NCBI GenBank assembly: GCA_021155855.1
Contig: JAJNAZ010000018.1
Span: forward strand, 1-47,316
Reading direction: 5' to 3'
Length of the DNA: 47,316 nt
Source of the DNA: Solirubrobacterales bacterium
Lineage (GTDB): Bacteria; Actinomycetota; Thermoleophilia; Solirubrobacterales; 70-9
Shown in pieces: positions 1 through 11,091 of the stretch (within the stretch, counting starts at the first letter, position 1; each line of letters begins with the position of its first letter). A model generated the notes under the pieces. That model had not been told where the DNA came from and searched no databases. It worked only from the letters and a program-made list of their open reading frames with translations. Position numbers and translations under genes: made by a program.

Positions 1-41
1 TTTTGAGCACGAAGACAAAGCGAAGGAGTTAGAGGAACGAG

Positions 42-1223
<1,182 letters not shown>

Positions 1224-1230
1224 GGATTTG

Positions 1231-1260
1231 GGAGCCGGTCTCAGACCGGCTCCTTCGTTG
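1231..1260 (+). terminator. Hairpin directly after tuf
   Basis: Perfect 10-bp stem: GGAGCCGGTC at 1231-1240, loop TCA, GACCGGCTCC at 1244-1253, then TTCGTTG. It lies 7 bases after the tuf stop codon. The T-run is weak, so on its own it may act as an RNA 3'-end stabiliser or a partial terminator. Confidence 0.75.
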
Positions 1261-1277
1261 AAGTAACGGATACGACC

Positions 1278-1312
1278 GGGGCGCTGTCCCCCTTTTGGAC
1301 GGCGCCCCTTTT
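1278..1312 (+). terminator. Intrinsic terminator between tuf and rpsJ
   Basis: A 12-bp stem with one G-U wobble: GGGGCGCTGTCC at 1278-1289 pairs with GGACGGCGCCCC at 1297-1308 around a 7-base loop, followed by TTTT. Together with the hairpin at 1231 it forms a tandem terminator separating the str operon from the S10 operon. Confidence 0.85.
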
Positions 1313-1353
1313 GCGCCCACGAAACGAGCACAGAGCAACAAGCATCGAAACCA

Positions 1354-1674
1354 GTGGCAACACTCGCGACCAACAAGATCCGCATCCGCCTGAAGGCGTA
1401 CGACCACGACGCCATCGATCGGGCTGCGCGCGAGATCGTCGAGACAGCCACCCGTACCGGTGCCTCGGTGTCGGGCCCAGTGCCGCTGCCGACCGATCGC
1501 AACATCTACTGCGTTATCCGCTCGCCGTTCAAGGACAAGGACTCGCGGGAGCACTTCGAGATCCGCACCCACAAGCGGCTGATCGACATCCACCAGCCGA
1601 CGCCCAAGACGATCGACTCGCTCCAGCGCCTCGACGCGCTGCCGGCCGGGGTCGACATCGAGATCAAGATTTAG
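1354..1674 (+). CDS. rpsJ: 30S ribosomal protein S10
   Basis: S10 binds the head of the 30S subunit and in bacteria also partners NusB in antitermination. The conserved start [12 protein letters not shown] and the [17 protein letters not shown] segment that bounds the long loop are present. The length is 106 residues against about 102 in the family. Translation probably starts at the GTG at 1354, since no in-frame ATG precedes [10 protein letters not shown]. There is no obvious Shine-Dalgarno sequence; the leader is A-rich and contains ACGAGCACAGAGCAACAAGC. It is the first gene of the S10 operon. Confidence 0.97.
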   Translation: MATLATNKIRIRLKAYDHDAIDRAAREIVETATRTGASVSGPVPLPTDRNIYCVIRSPFKDKDSREHFEIRTHKRLIDIHQPTPKTIDSLQRLDALPAGVDIEIKI

Positions 1675-1679
1675 CGGTG

Positions 1680-2297
1680 ATGGCGGCGATCGTCGGCAAG
1701 AAGCTCGGGATGACACAGGTCTTCACCGAGGACGGGACCCGCGTGCCGGTGACCGTGATCGAGGCGCAGCCGAACACGGTCACGGCGGTGCGAATCCCGG
1801 ATCGCGACGGCTACGCGGCGGTCCAGGTGGCGGCGATCCCGGTCGAGGAGCGCAAGTTGACCAGGGCCCAGCTCGGGCACTTGAAGAAGGCCGGGGCCTC
1901 GCCGTCTGCGACCGTGGTCGAGTTCCGCGACGAGGCGCCCGAGGCCCAGGTCGGCGAGCCGCTGACCGTGGAGCAGTTCGAGCCCGGGGAGACGGTCAAG
2001 GTCTCGGGCATCGGCATCGGCAAGGGCTTCCAGGGAACGATCAAGCGCCACAACTTCGGCCGTGGCCCGGTCTCGCACGGATCGCACAACGTCCGGGCGC
2101 CGGGCTCGATCGGCGCCAGCGCCGACCCGGCACGCGTGTTCCCGGGCACGAAGATGCCGGGGCGCATGGGCGGCGGGCGCGTCACGCAGCGCGGACTCGA
2201 GGTGTTCGAGATCGACGCCGAGCGCAACTTGCTGCTGATCCGGGGCGCGGTCCCGGGCCCCAAGGGCGGAACGGTGGAGGTGCGCTCCGATGGCTGA
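1680..2297 (+). CDS. rplC: 50S ribosomal protein L3
   Basis: L3 is an early-assembling 50S protein whose central extension reaches the peptidyl transferase region. The ATG at 1680 gives 205 residues beginning MAAIVGKKLGMTQVF, the standard L3 start; an in-frame GTG lies one codon upstream. The extension with GSIGASADPARVFPGTKMPGRMG lies around residues 140-165. The gene begins 5 bases after the rpsJ stop and overlaps rplD by 8 bases, so the two are probably translationally coupled. Confidence 0.97.
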   Translation: MAAIVGKKLGMTQVFTEDGTRVPVTVIEAQPNTVTAVRIPDRDGYAAVQVAAIPVEERKLTRAQLGHLKKAGASPSATVVEFRDEAPEAQVGEPLTVEQFEPGETVKVSGIGIGKGFQGTIKRHNFGRGPVSHGSHNVRAPGSIGASADPARVFPGTKMPGRMGGGRVTQRGLEVFEIDAERNLLLIRGAVPGPKGGTVEVRSDG

Positions 2298-2937
2298 CGC
2301 GGCGATCAAGGCGACGACGCTGGGCAAGCAGGCGAAGACCGACCTGCCGGCCAGCGTGTTCGGCGAGGAGTTCCACGAGAGCCTCGTACACGAGGCGGCG
2401 CGTGCCGACCTCGCCGCCCGGCGTCGGGGCACCGCCTCGACCCTCGGTCGCGGCGAAGTCTCGATGACGACAGCCAAGGCGTGGAAGCAGAAGGGCACCG
2501 GGCGCGCTCGCGCCGGGGCGCTCAGCGTCCCCCACCGGCGCGGCGGCGGCGTCGCCTTCGGCCCGAAGCCGCGCTCGCACACGGTCAAGGTGAACCGCAA
2601 GGCCCGCCGCCGGGCGCTGCGCTCGGCGCTCTCGGTGCACGCGAGCCGTGGCAGCATCGCGGTCTTCGACGCCTCCGCCTTCGCCGAGCCGTCGACCAAG
2701 AGCGCCGCCCAGGCGCTCGCCAAGTGGGCTCCGGACGGGCGCACCCTGGTGATCTGCGATCCCGAGGAGACCGGCGTCTACAAGAGCTTTCGCAACCTCC
2801 CCGGCGTCACCGTGCTGCCGGCGGGCGCCGCCGGGGTGGCGGACGTGATCGGCCATCCCTCGATCGCGGTCTCAGCGGCGGCACTCGAGGTGCTCGAGGC
2901 ACGGGCGGCGGACGTGACGCGTGGAGGGGGTTCCTGA
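2290..2937 (+). CDS. rplD: 50S ribosomal protein L4
   Basis: L4 lines the peptide exit tunnel. It has 215 residues, normal length. The conserved tunnel-loop stretch (KQKGTGRARAGALSVPHRRGGG, split around residues 65-85) and the following GPKPR are clear. In E. coli L4 also represses the S10 operon; I see no obvious equivalent leader structure here. Its start lies inside the last codons of rplC and its stop shares a base with the rplW start (TGATG). Confidence 0.97.
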   Translation: MADAAIKATTLGKQAKTDLPASVFGEEFHESLVHEAARADLAARRRGTASTLGRGEVSMTTAKAWKQKGTGRARAGALSVPHRRGGGVAFGPKPRSHTVKVNRKARRRALRSALSVHASRGSIAVFDASAFAEPSTKSAAQALAKWAPDGRTLVICDPEETGVYKSFRNLPGVTVLPAGAAGVADVIGHPSIAVSAAALEVLEARAADVTRGGGS

Positions 2938-3233
2938 TGGACTCGCGGCAGGTGATCATCGAGCCGGTCGTCTCGGAGAAGAGCTATGCCCTGATGGCCG
3001 ACGGCAAGTACACGTTCCGGGTCGACGACCGCGCCCACAAGACGCAGATCCGCCGCGCGGTCGAGGAGATCTTCGATGTCGGCGTGGTCGAGGTGCGGGT
3101 GATCACGATGCGCTCGAAGCCGAAGCGCCGGGGTCTGCACAGCGGCCGCACGCGCTCGTGGAAGAAGGCAATCGTCCAGCTCGCCCCGGGCGACCGGATC
3201 GAGCTGTTCGAGGGCGCGGCGGTAGCCGAGTAG
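2937..3233 (+). CDS. rplW: 50S ribosomal protein L23
   Basis: L23 sits at the tunnel exit and docks signal recognition particle and trigger factor. The ATG at 2937 overlaps the rplD stop by one base and gives 98 residues starting MDSRQVIIEPVVSEKSYALM, the typical L23 opening. The KPKRRG segment of the rRNA-binding loop is near residues 61-66. Longer in-frame readings upstream would run through rplD and are rejected. Confidence 0.97.
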   Translation: MDSRQVIIEPVVSEKSYALMADGKYTFRVDDRAHKTQIRRAVEEIFDVGVVEVRVITMRSKPKRRGLHSGRTRSWKKAIVQLAPGDRIELFEGAAVAE

Positions 3234-3242
3234 GTGAGCGCA

Positions 3243-4085
<843 letters not shown>

Positions 4086-4094
4086 GAAAGCTCC

Positions 4095-4370
4095 ATGGGT
4101 AGATCGACGAAGAAGGGCCCGTTCGCCGAGGAGCGGCTGATGCGCCGCATCCAGCAGCTGAACGAATCGAACCAGAAGCAGATGGTGAAGACCTGGTCGC
4201 GCTCGTCGACCGTGTTCCCGGACATGGTCGGCCACACGATCGCGGTCCATGACGGGCGCAAGCACGTGCCCGTGTTCATCTCCGAGTCGATGGTCGGCCA
4301 CAAGCTGGGGGAGTTCGCCCCAACCCGCACCTTCAGGGCCCATTCCGGAAGCGGCAGCAGGGAGCGATAG
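4095..4370 (+). CDS. rpsS: 30S ribosomal protein S19
   Basis: S19 binds 16S rRNA in the 30S head together with S13. Its 91 residues begin [19 protein letters not shown]. The family signature around [24 protein letters not shown] is intact at residues 56-80. It lies 9 bases after rplB and 3 bases before the likely TTG start of rplV. Confidence 0.97.
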   Translation: MGRSTKKGPFAEERLMRRIQQLNESNQKQMVKTWSRSSTVFPDMVGHTIAVHDGRKHVPVFISESMVGHKLGEFAPTRTFRAHSGSGSRER

Positions 4371-4373
4371 GTC

Positions 4374-4787
4374 TTGGCCCAGGGATCCGACAAGCAGCCG
4401 AACAAGGCGCCTCAACAGCGGCGCGGCTCGGCTGACGCCTCGCAAGCCCCGATGGTGCGCGCGAAGGCGAGGTTCGTGCGCGTGGCGCCGCGCAAGGCCC
4501 GCCTGGTCGCCGACCAGGTCCGCGGGATGCCGGTGGAGGAGGCGCGCACCCTGCTCGCCTTCTCGACCCGGGGCGCCGCCCGCGATCTCTCGCGGCTGAT
4601 CGACTCCGCCGCCGCCAACGCGGAGGCCAACCACGAGCTCGTCGCCGAGGACCTTCGGATCGCCGACATCCGCGTCGACGAGGGCCCGACGCTGAAGCGC
4701 TGGCGCGCCCGCGCTCGTGGCCGCGCGACCCGGATCGACAAGAAGACCAGTCACCTCTCGGTGGCGCTCACCCCGACCACCGACTGA
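4374..4787 (+). CDS. rplV: 50S ribosomal protein L22
   Basis: L22 contacts all 23S rRNA domains and its beta-hairpin lines the exit tunnel. The conserved body begins [19 protein letters not shown] at an internal ATG (4452), which alone would give the usual 111 residues. GGAG lies 9 bases before the TTG at 4374, and the internal ATG has no ribosome binding site. I therefore prefer TTG and a 26-residue Gln/Ala/Ser-rich N-terminal extension, giving 137 residues. The family hairpin ([22 protein letters not shown], split around residues 103-124) is intact. Confidence 0.93.
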   Translation: MAQGSDKQPNKAPQQRRGSADASQAPMVRAKARFVRVAPRKARLVADQVRGMPVEEARTLLAFSTRGAARDLSRLIDSAAANAEANHELVAEDLRIADIRVDEGPTLKRWRARARGRATRIDKKTSHLSVALTPTTD

Positions 4788-4803
4788 GGAGCCAGAACCG
4801 ACC

Positions 4804-5850
4804 ATGGGACAGAAGATCCACCCCGAGGGCTTTCGCGTCGGCTACATCCACGACTGGAAGTCGAATTGGTTCAACCAGCGCGAGTTCGCCGACTACCTGC
4901 TCGAGGACATGGCGATTCGCGACCACATCGAGGGGAAGCTCTCGCACGCGGGTCTCTCGGACATCAACATCGTCAAGCAGCGCGGCGAGATCACCGTCGA
5001 CATCCACACCGCCCGGCCCGGGATCGTGATCGGCAAGTCGGGCGCCGAGGTCGACGCGCTTCGCCGTGACCTGCACCGGATCACGAAGAAGCCGGTGAAG
5101 GTCAACATTCGCGAGATCAAGCGCCCCGAGCTCGACGCGCAGCTGGTCGCCCAGTCGATCGCCGAGCAGCTGCAGAACCGGGTGGCGTTCCGCCGGGCGA
5201 TGAAGCGGGCGCTGACATCGGCGATGCGTTCCGGGGCGAAGGGGGTCAAGGTCCAGGTCTCGGGCCGGCTCGGCGGCTCCGAGATGGCGCGCACCGAGGG
5301 CTACTCAGACGGGCGTGTTCCGCTTCACACCCTGCGCGCCGACATCGACTACGGCTTCATCGAGGCACGGACCACGACCGGCCGGATCGGGGTCAAGTGC
5401 TGGATCAACAAGGGCGAGGTTATGCCCGAGGGCTATCGCGCCGGCGCCGACGAGGAGGAGCTGGCGCCGCGCTCGTTCCGGCGCAAGGGCCGCGACCGCG
5501 ATCGCCCGCAGCGACCCTCCGGGGGCTCGGGCGCCGGTCCGAGGCCGAGCGCCCGGCGGCAGGCGCCCCAATCGCGACAGCAAGGGCAGCGGACCCCGCC
5601 GCCGGCGCCGCAGGCCTCTCCGCCCGAGCAGCGGCAGGCCTCTCCACCCGAGCAGCGGCAGGCCCCGACGCCCGAGCCGCAGCAGGCGGAACCGGCGCCC
5701 GAGCCGCAGCAGGCGGAGCCGGCGCCCGAGCAGCCCGTGGAGGGGGCGTCCCAGTCGGGCGGCCCGCCGCCGCCCGAGCCGGCCCCCGAGCCGCCCGCTG
5801 AGCAGCCGCCAGAGCAGGCGCCGCCGGCGCAGCGGGAGGGTGATTCCTGA
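4804..5850 (+). CDS. rpsC: 30S ribosomal protein S3 with long C-terminal tail
   Basis: S3 forms part of the mRNA entry channel. The ATG at 4804 gives [21 protein letters not shown] type-2 KH domain with the GxxG loop ([10 protein letters not shown]) is near residues 76-85, and the S3 C-terminal domain ends around [19 protein letters not shown] near residue 215. About 130 further residues are a Pro/Gln/Glu/Ala-rich tail encoded partly by tandem DNA repeats. Typical bacterial S3 is 210-280 residues; this one is 348. The tail is predicted to be disordered. Its stop overlaps the rplP start (TGATG). Confidence 0.96.
   Translation: MGQKIHPEGFRVGYIHDWKSNWFNQREFADYLLEDMAIRDHIEGKLSHAGLSDINIVKQRGEITVDIHTARPGIVIGKSGAEVDALRRDLHRITKKPVKVNIREIKRPELDAQLVAQSIAEQLQNRVAFRRAMKRALTSAMRSGAKGVKVQVSGRLGGSEMARTEGYSDGRVPLHTLRADIDYGFIEARTTTGRIGVKCWINKGEVMPEGYRAGADEEELAPRSFRRKGRDRDRPQRPSGGSGAGPRPSARRQAPQSRQQGQRTPPPAPQASPPEQRQASPPEQRQAPTPEPQQAEPAPEPQQAEPAPEQPVEGASQSGGPPPPEPAPEPPAEQPPEQAPPAQREGDS
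5611..5658 (+). repeat. 24-bp tandem repeat in the rpsC tail
   Basis: Two adjacent 24-base copies (5611-5634 and 5635-5658) that differ at one base. Each encodes QASPPEQR. They look like a slippage expansion inside the low-complexity S3 tail. Confidence 0.9.
5671..5724 (+). repeat. 27-bp tandem repeat in the rpsC tail
   Basis: Two adjacent 27-base copies (5671-5697 and 5698-5724) that differ at one base. Each encodes PEPQQAEPA. They keep the reading frame of the S3 tail. Confidence 0.9.
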
Positions 5851-6269
5851 TGCTGATGCCGAAGCGGGTCAAGCACCGCAAGCAGATGCGCGGCCGTCGC
5901 CGGGGCAACACCAAGGGCGGCGCGAGCGTCGCCTTCGGCGAGTACGGGCTCAAGGCGATTGAGCGCGGCTGGATCACCAACCGCCAGATCGAGGCCGCCC
6001 GCGTAGCGATGACCCGAAAGATCAAGCGCGGCGGCAAGGTCTGGATCAACGTCTTTCCCGACAAGCCCTACACGAAGAAGCCCGCCGAGACCCGGATGGG
6101 CTCGGGCAAGGGCAATCCGGAGGGCTGGGTTGCGGTGGTCAAGCCCGGCAAGGTGATGTTCGAGCTTGCCGGGGTCCCCGAGGCACTCGCCAAGGAGGCG
6201 CTGCGGCTCGCCGGTCACAAGCTGCCGATCAAGACCAAGGTCGTCGCCCGCGAGGGGCTCTCGCAGTGA
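5850..6269 (+). CDS. rplP: 50S ribosomal protein L16
   Basis: L16 contacts the A-site tRNA and organises the 50S central protuberance. It has 139 residues with the standard start [15 protein letters not shown], followed by [13 protein letters not shown] and [23 protein letters not shown]. The ATG at 5850 overlaps the rpsC stop by one base, and the stop overlaps the rpmC GTG by 4 bases, so rpsC, rplP and rpmC are likely translationally coupled. Confidence 0.97.
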   Translation: MLMPKRVKHRKQMRGRRRGNTKGGASVAFGEYGLKAIERGWITNRQIEAARVAMTRKIKRGGKVWINVFPDKPYTKKPAETRMGSGKGNPEGWVAVVKPGKVMFELAGVPEALAKEALRLAGHKLPIKTKVVAREGLSQ

Positions 6270-6475
6270 AGGCCTCCGACGTGCACGCGCTCGGCGACCA
6301 GGACCTGGTCCAGCAGCTCAAGGAGGCGCGCGAGGAGGCGTTCAACCTCCGCTTTCGCCATGCCACCGGCGAGCTCGAGAACACCGCGGGGCTGCGCGAG
6401 TCGCGTCGCGACATGGCGCGGCTGATGACGATCGCCCGCGAGCGGGGGATCGACCTCGACAAGGAACTGCAATGA
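6266..6475 (+). CDS. rpmC: 50S ribosomal protein L29
   Basis: A small helical hairpin protein at the tunnel exit. It has 69 residues starting at a GTG in the GTGA overlap with rplP. The conserved [22 protein letters not shown] segment (residues about 18-39) followed by [17 protein letters not shown] identifies L29. Its stop overlaps an ATG at 6472 that opens a 19-codon frame leading to rpsQ. Confidence 0.96.
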   Translation: MKASDVHALGDQDLVQQLKEAREEAFNLRFRHATGELENTAGLRESRRDMARLMTIARERGIDLDKELQ

Positions 6476-6531
6476 GCACGGAGCCACGAGCACGGAGAAG
6501 TTGCGCGAGGCGCAGCGCGATCAAGAGCTGA
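6472..6531 (+). CDS. Possible 19-codon coupling peptide between rpmC and rpsQ
   Basis: An ATG at 6472 sits in an ATGA overlap with the rpmC stop and opens a 19-codon frame ([19 protein letters not shown]). Its TGA shares a base with the ATG of rpsQ at 6531. The start and stop geometry would hand ribosomes from rpmC to rpsQ by termination-reinitiation across a 55-base gap that has no strong ribosome binding site. The peptide itself is basic and resembles nothing I know. It may be translated only for coupling, or may be chance. Confidence 0.4.
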   Translation: MSTEPRARRSCARRSAIKS

Positions 6532-7169
6532 TGACAGAAGAAGAGAAGAACGAAGAGACCGCCGAGGAAGCCCCCGCAGCCGAGGAGCCTGCCGCGGAGG
6601 AGCCTGTTGCCGAGGAGCCTGCCGCGGAGGAGGCCCCCACGGCCGAGGAGCCCGCTGTCGAGGAAGCCCCGGCGGATCAGCCTGCGACAGCGGCCCCGAC
6701 CGCGGATGGCGAGCCTGAGGCGGAGCTGACCCCGAAGCAGCAGCGCAAGCTCGAGCGCTCCCGCCATACCGGCGACGCGCGACCGCAGCGGTCCGCGGAG
6801 GAGCGCGCCGCCGAGCGCGCCGCGGCCCGGGTGACGAAGGCGTCCGAGCGGCGGCGCACCCGTGCCCGCGCTCGCTCCAAGCACGAGGCCGGCGAGGGCA
6901 CCCCTGCGGCGGAGCGCCGTCCGGGCTCGAAGAAGGTTCGCCAGGGCACCGTCGTCTCGAGCAAGGCCGACAAGACGATCACCGTCCAGATCGAGGTCGT
7001 CCGGCGCCACCCCGTATACGAGAAGGTCGTCCGCCGGTCGGCGACGATCCACGCCCACGACGAGGGCAATGAGGCGAATGCCGGCGACATCGTCCGGGTG
7101 ATCGAGTCGCGGCCGATGTCGCGCACCAAGCGCTGGCGGCTGGTCGAGGTCCTGGAGAAGGCCAGGTAG
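6531..7169 (+). CDS. rpsQ: 30S ribosomal protein S17 with long acidic N-terminal extension
   Basis: S17 is an OB-fold primary 16S rRNA-binding protein of about 80-90 residues. Here the S17 core ([19 protein letters not shown] through the [14 protein letters not shown] end) occupies only the last 80 of 212 residues. The first 60 or so residues are EEPA-type acidic repeats, followed by about 70 basic Arg/Lys/Ala-rich residues. The ATG at 6531 is preferred; an in-frame TTG at 6501 would add 10 residues. The extension is charge-segregated, acidic then basic, and probably disordered. Confidence 0.93.
   Translation: MTEEEKNEETAEEAPAAEEPAAEEPVAEEPAAEEAPTAEEPAVEEAPADQPATAAPTADGEPEAELTPKQQRKLERSRHTGDARPQRSAEERAAERAAARVTKASERRRTRARARSKHEAGEGTPAAERRPGSKKVRQGTVVSSKADKTITVQIEVVRRHPVYEKVVRRSATIHAHDEGNEANAGDIVRVIESRPMSRTKRWRLVEVLEKAR
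6579..6632 (+). repeat. Direct repeat in the rpsQ extension
   Basis: A 24-base string beginning GCCGAGGAGCCTGCCGCGGA occurs at 6579-6602 and again at 6609-6632, a 30-base period. It encodes the AEEPAAEEP motif of the S17 N-terminal extension. Confidence 0.85.
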
Positions 7170-7181
7170 GAAGGTGCGCTC

Positions 7182-7550
7182 GTGATCCAGCAGGAGTCGA
7201 AGCTCAAGGTGGCGGACAACTCGGGCGCCCGGGAGATCCTCTGCATCCGCGTCAAGGGCGGCTCGCATCGTCGTTATGCCGGCGTCGGCGACGTGATCAC
7301 GGCGACGGTCAAGCATGCGACGCCCCACGGCTCGGTGCGCAAGGGAGAGGTCGTGCAGGCCGTGATCGTGCGCACCCGCAAGCAGCTCGGGCGCGCCGAC
7401 GGCACCTACATCGCCTTCGACGAGAACGCCGCGGTGCTGATCGACGCCCAGGGCGCGCCCCGGGGCACGCGCATCTTCGGGCCCGTCGCCCGCGAGCTGC
7501 GCGAGCGCAACTTCATGCGAATTGTCTCCCTCGCCCCGGAGGTCCTGTAG
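7182..7550 (+). CDS. rplN: 50S ribosomal protein L14
   Basis: L14 forms intersubunit bridge B8 with 16S rRNA. It has 122 residues, the family length, starting at a GTG that gives [20 protein letters not shown]. The central [18 protein letters not shown] segment and the end [16 protein letters not shown] are standard. An AGGAAGG sequence lies 8-10 bases upstream. Confidence 0.97.
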   Translation: MIQQESKLKVADNSGAREILCIRVKGGSHRRYAGVGDVITATVKHATPHGSVRKGEVVQAVIVRTRKQLGRADGTYIAFDENAAVLIDAQGAPRGTRIFGPVARELRERNFMRIVSLAPEVL

Positions 7551-7552
7551 CC

Positions 7553-7891
7553 GTGGGTAAGGCGATGCACATTCGTAAGGACGACTCGGTGGTCGTGATC
7601 GCCGGCAAGGACAAGGGCAAGACCGGCCGCGTGATCCGCACCGAGCCGGGTCGCCGGCGGGTCTTCGTCGAGGGGCTGAACCTGATCAAGCGCCACACGC
7701 GCCCGCGATCCGTCAAGGACACGCAGAAGGCCCAGTCGTCTGGAATCATCGAGAAGGAGGGGCCGATCGACGTCTCCAACGTGATGCTCCTCGACCCGAC
7801 CGACAACAAGCCGACCCGGATCGGCGTGCGAGTCGGCGACGACGGCGCCCGCCACCGTTACGCAAAGCGCACCGGGAAGGCGCTCGAGTAG
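7553..7891 (+). CDS. rplX: 50S ribosomal protein L24
   Basis: L24 is an assembly-initiating 50S protein with a KOW motif, seen here as DSVVVIAGKDKGKTGRVIR near residues 10-28. The GTG at 7553 has GGAGG 10 bases upstream and is preferred, giving 112 residues. An ATG at 7565 would give the more usual start MHIRKDDSVVVI but has no well-spaced ribosome binding site. The gene begins 2 bases after rplN. Confidence 0.96.
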   Translation: MGKAMHIRKDDSVVVIAGKDKGKTGRVIRTEPGRRRVFVEGLNLIKRHTRPRSVKDTQKAQSSGIIEKEGPIDVSNVMLLDPTDNKPTRIGVRVGDDGARHRYAKRTGKALE

Positions 7892-7906
7892 CGAGCAACG
7901 AGTTTG

Positions 7907-8714
<808 letters not shown>

Positions 8715-8722
<8 letters not shown>

Positions 8723-8900
8723 GACGTCACAGCGCGTGCGCCAGCAGCGCAAGGCCAAGTACAAGACCCGTGCGTACAACCGCTGCCGCCGCTGCGGCCG
8801 GCCCCGCGCCTACTACCGCAAGTTCGGGCTCTGCCGGCTCTGCCTGCGCGAGGCCGCCCACAAGGGCTACGTCCCCGGAATGAGCAAGGCCAGCTGGTAG
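8715..8900 (+). CDS. rpsN: 30S ribosomal protein S14, zinc-binding short form
   Basis: A 61-residue type Z S14. Cys24-x2-Cys27 (CRRC) and Cys40-x2-Cys43 (CRLC) form the zinc site that distinguishes it from the longer zinc-free paralog. The C-terminal [11 protein letters not shown] is the family signature. GGAAG before the ATG lies inside the rplE coding sequence, so its translation may be coupled to rplE. Confidence 0.97.
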
Positions 8901-8931
8901 CCCGAAGCAACCACGAACGAGCAACGAACCC

Positions 8932-9327
8932 ATGCTTACCGACCCCGTCTCCGACTACCTCACCCGGATCCGCAACGCGCTCGCGGCCGACCACCCCGAT
9001 GTCGAGGTGCCCGCATCACGCCTGAAGAAGGAGATGTCCCGCATCCTCGCCGAGCAGGGCTACATCACCGGCTTCGAGGTCGAGCCGACCGCGGTGGGCG
9101 AGGTGATCCGGATCCAGCTCAAGTACACCGAAGACCGCAGGCCGGTGATCAGCGGCATGCGCCGCGTCTCGCGGCCCGGGCGGCGCCAGTACGTCAACCG
9201 CAGCGACGTCCCCCGCGTCCAGGGCGGCATGGGCACCGCGATCGTCTCCACCTCGACGGGCGTGATGACGGGACACGAGGCCACTGCCAAGGGCGTAGGC
9301 GGCGAGGTCGTCGCCTACGTGTGGTGA
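8932..9327 (+). CDS. rpsH: 30S ribosomal protein S8
   Basis: S8 binds the central domain of 16S rRNA and in many bacteria autoregulates the spc operon. It has 131 residues beginning MLTDPVSDYLTRIRNAL and ending with GMGTAIVSTSTGVMTGHEA and GGEVVAYVW, as in the family. The 31-base gap after rpsN has no Shine-Dalgarno and contains ACGAGCAACGA at 8917-8927. Confidence 0.97.
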   Translation: MLTDPVSDYLTRIRNALAADHPDVEVPASRLKKEMSRILAEQGYITGFEVEPTAVGEVIRIQLKYTEDRRPVISGMRRVSRPGRRQYVNRSDVPRVQGGMGTAIVSTSTGVMTGHEATAKGVGGEVVAYVW

Positions 9328-9331
9328 TCGC

Positions 9332-9865
9332 ATGAGCCGCATCGGAAAACAGCCGATCAACGTCCCCGAGGGCGTCACCGTCTCCCTCGGCCCTGGCCGC
9401 GTCACCGTGAACGGCCCCAAGGGCGAGCTCAACCAGGGCGTCAGCACCCGGATGGAGATCGCCGAGGAGGACGGCACGCTGACGGTCAAGCGCCCCACCG
9501 ACCGGGGCGAGGACCGAGCCGTGCACGGGCTCACCCGCAGCTTGATCGCGAATATGGTCGAGGGGGTCACCGAGGGCTTCGAGAGGCGGCTCGAGATCCA
9601 GGGCGTCGGCTACCGGGCCAAGCTTCAGGGCAAGGCGCTCGAGCTCAGCGTCGGCTACTCCCACCCGATCTCGATCGCGGCCCCGGACGGGATCGAGTTC
9701 GAGGTCCCGCAGCCGACCCAGGTGATCGTGCGCGGGATCGACAAGCAGCTCGTCGGCGAGACGGCCGCCCGGATCCGCCGCACCCGGCCGCCTGAGCCCT
9801 ACAAGGGCAAAGGGATCCGTTACGAGGGCGAGCAGGTTCGCCGCAAGGTGGGCAAGCGCGCATGA
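9332..9865 (+). CDS. rplF: 50S ribosomal protein L6
   Basis: L6 lies near the factor-binding site of the 50S subunit. It has 177 residues beginning [19 protein letters not shown]. It has the duplicated L6 fold and the C-terminal signature [19 protein letters not shown] near residues 150-168. It starts 4 bases after rpsH and overlaps rplR by 4 bases (ATGA). Confidence 0.97.
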   Translation: MSRIGKQPINVPEGVTVSLGPGRVTVNGPKGELNQGVSTRMEIAEEDGTLTVKRPTDRGEDRAVHGLTRSLIANMVEGVTEGFERRLEIQGVGYRAKLQGKALELSVGYSHPISIAAPDGIEFEVPQPTQVIVRGIDKQLVGETAARIRRTRPPEPYKGKGIRYEGEQVRRKVGKRA

Positions 9866-10215
9866 CCGTGGCGACGAAGCCACAGCAGCGCCTGCGCCGG
9901 CGCCGCCGCGTCCGGGCGAAGATCCGCGGCACCGCCGAGCGCCCGCGGCTTTCGGTCTTCCGCTCGAACCGGGGCGTCTTCGCGCAGCTCATCAACGACG
10001 AGGACGGCCGCACGATCGTTGCCGTGAACTGGATCGAACCCGAGCTGCGCAAGCTGGGGCCGATGGAGCAGGCGAAGCGAGTCGGCGAGCTGATCGCCGA
10101 GCGCGCCCAGCAGGCCGGGGTCTCGACCTGTGTCTTCGACCGCGGTGGATACCGCTACCACGGCCGCGTCCGCGCGCTCGCCGAGAGTGCCCGCGAGGGC
10201 GGGTTGGAGTTCTGA
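9862..10215 (+). CDS. rplR: 50S ribosomal protein L18
   Basis: L18 binds 5S rRNA with L5. It has 117 residues with the conserved [20 protein letters not shown] start, [16 protein letters not shown], and the C-terminal [20 protein letters not shown]. Its start overlaps the rplF stop by 4 bases. Confidence 0.97.
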   Translation: MTVATKPQQRLRRRRRVRAKIRGTAERPRLSVFRSNRGVFAQLINDEDGRTIVAVNWIEPELRKLGPMEQAKRVGELIAERAQQAGVSTCVFDRGGYRYHGRVRALAESAREGGLEF

Positions 10216-10238
10216 CTCGCTAACTTGACTCAGTTCCG

Positions 10239-10913
10239 ATGACACGCAACCACGAGATCGAGACCGTGAGCCCGCAGGGGCTCGACCTGCAGGAGCGGGT
10301 GATCGAGATCAACCGCGTCGCCAAGGTCGTCAAGGGCGGCCGGCGCTTCTCTTTCACCGCTCTGGTCGCCGTCGGCGATGAGAACGACGTCGTCGGGATC
10401 GGCTACGGCAAGGCCCGCGAGGTCCCGCTGGCGATTCAGAAGGGGGTCGAGAACGCCCGCAAGAGCCTGATCCGGGTGCCCAAGTTCGGCCAGACGCTCC
10501 CGCACCGGATCATCGGCCGCTACGGCGCCGGCCACGTCGTCCTGCGACCGGCGAGCCCCGGTACCGGGGTGATCGCGGGCGGCGGCGTGCGCGCGGTGCT
10601 CGAGCTCGCCGGCATCCGCGACGTGCTCTCGAAGTCGATCGGCACCCAGAACCCGATCAACCTGGTCAAGGCGACGATGGAGGGGCTGATGGGGCTCCGC
10701 CGTCCCGAGGACGTGGCGAAGCTCCGCGGGCTGTCGGTGAGGCAGGTGCTCGGGCTCGACCTTCAGGAGGAGTCCGCCAGAGCCGCGAACGGCGACCCCG
10801 AGGACCAGGCACCGAGCACCGAGCAAGGGGCGGTCGAGCCGGTGGCCGTGGCCACGGAGGAACCTCGGGCCACGGACGAGACGGACGCTTCCGAGCGACC
10901 TTCCGATGGCTGA
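10239..10913 (+). CDS. rpsE: 30S ribosomal protein S5 with C-terminal tail
   Basis: S5 contributes to decoding fidelity at the mRNA entry tunnel. The double-stranded-RNA-binding-like N-terminal half ([20 protein letters not shown]) and the C-terminal half ([19 protein letters not shown], then [11 protein letters not shown]) are intact through about residue 175. About 45 more residues form a Glu/Pro/Ala/Thr-rich tail absent from most S5 proteins. Its final codons overlap the rpmD start by 8 bases, a geometry also seen at rplE-rpsN and rplC-rplD. Confidence 0.96.
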   Translation: MTRNHEIETVSPQGLDLQERVIEINRVAKVVKGGRRFSFTALVAVGDENDVVGIGYGKAREVPLAIQKGVENARKSLIRVPKFGQTLPHRIIGRYGAGHVVLRPASPGTGVIAGGGVRAVLELAGIRDVLSKSIGTQNPINLVKATMEGLMGLRRPEDVAKLRGLSVRQVLGLDLQEESARAANGDPEDQAPSTEQGAVEPVAVATEEPRATDETDASERPSDG

Positions 10914-11091
10914 CCTGAAGCTGAAGCAGGTCCGCTCCTCCAACGGCGCAAGCCCGAAGCAGCGGGGAACGCTCGCGTCGCTGAAGCTCGGGCGGATCGG
11001 GCGCACCTCGACGATGAAGGACACGCCGCAGCTTCGCGGCGCACTCGACAAGGTCGTGCACCTGGTCGAGGTCGAGGAGGACTCGAGCTGA
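10906..11091 (+). CDS. rpmD: 50S ribosomal protein L30
   Basis: A 61-residue L30 with the usual [31 protein letters not shown] body and [19 protein letters not shown] end. It starts inside rpsE and its stop shares a base with the rplO start (TGATG). Confidence 0.96.
   Translation: MADLKLKQVRSSNGASPKQRGTLASLKLGRIGRTSTMKDTPQLRGALDKVVHLVEVEEDSS

Noticed and set aside
1671-2744. Antisense frame over rplC-rplD
   Set aside because: It is a compositional shadow; the sense strand encodes clear L3 and L4.
5611-5724. Possible minisatellite or CRISPR-like array
   Set aside because: There are only two copies each of two different repeats, in frame within rpsC, with no spacers. It is a coding low-complexity tail. 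I found no CRISPR array in the window.
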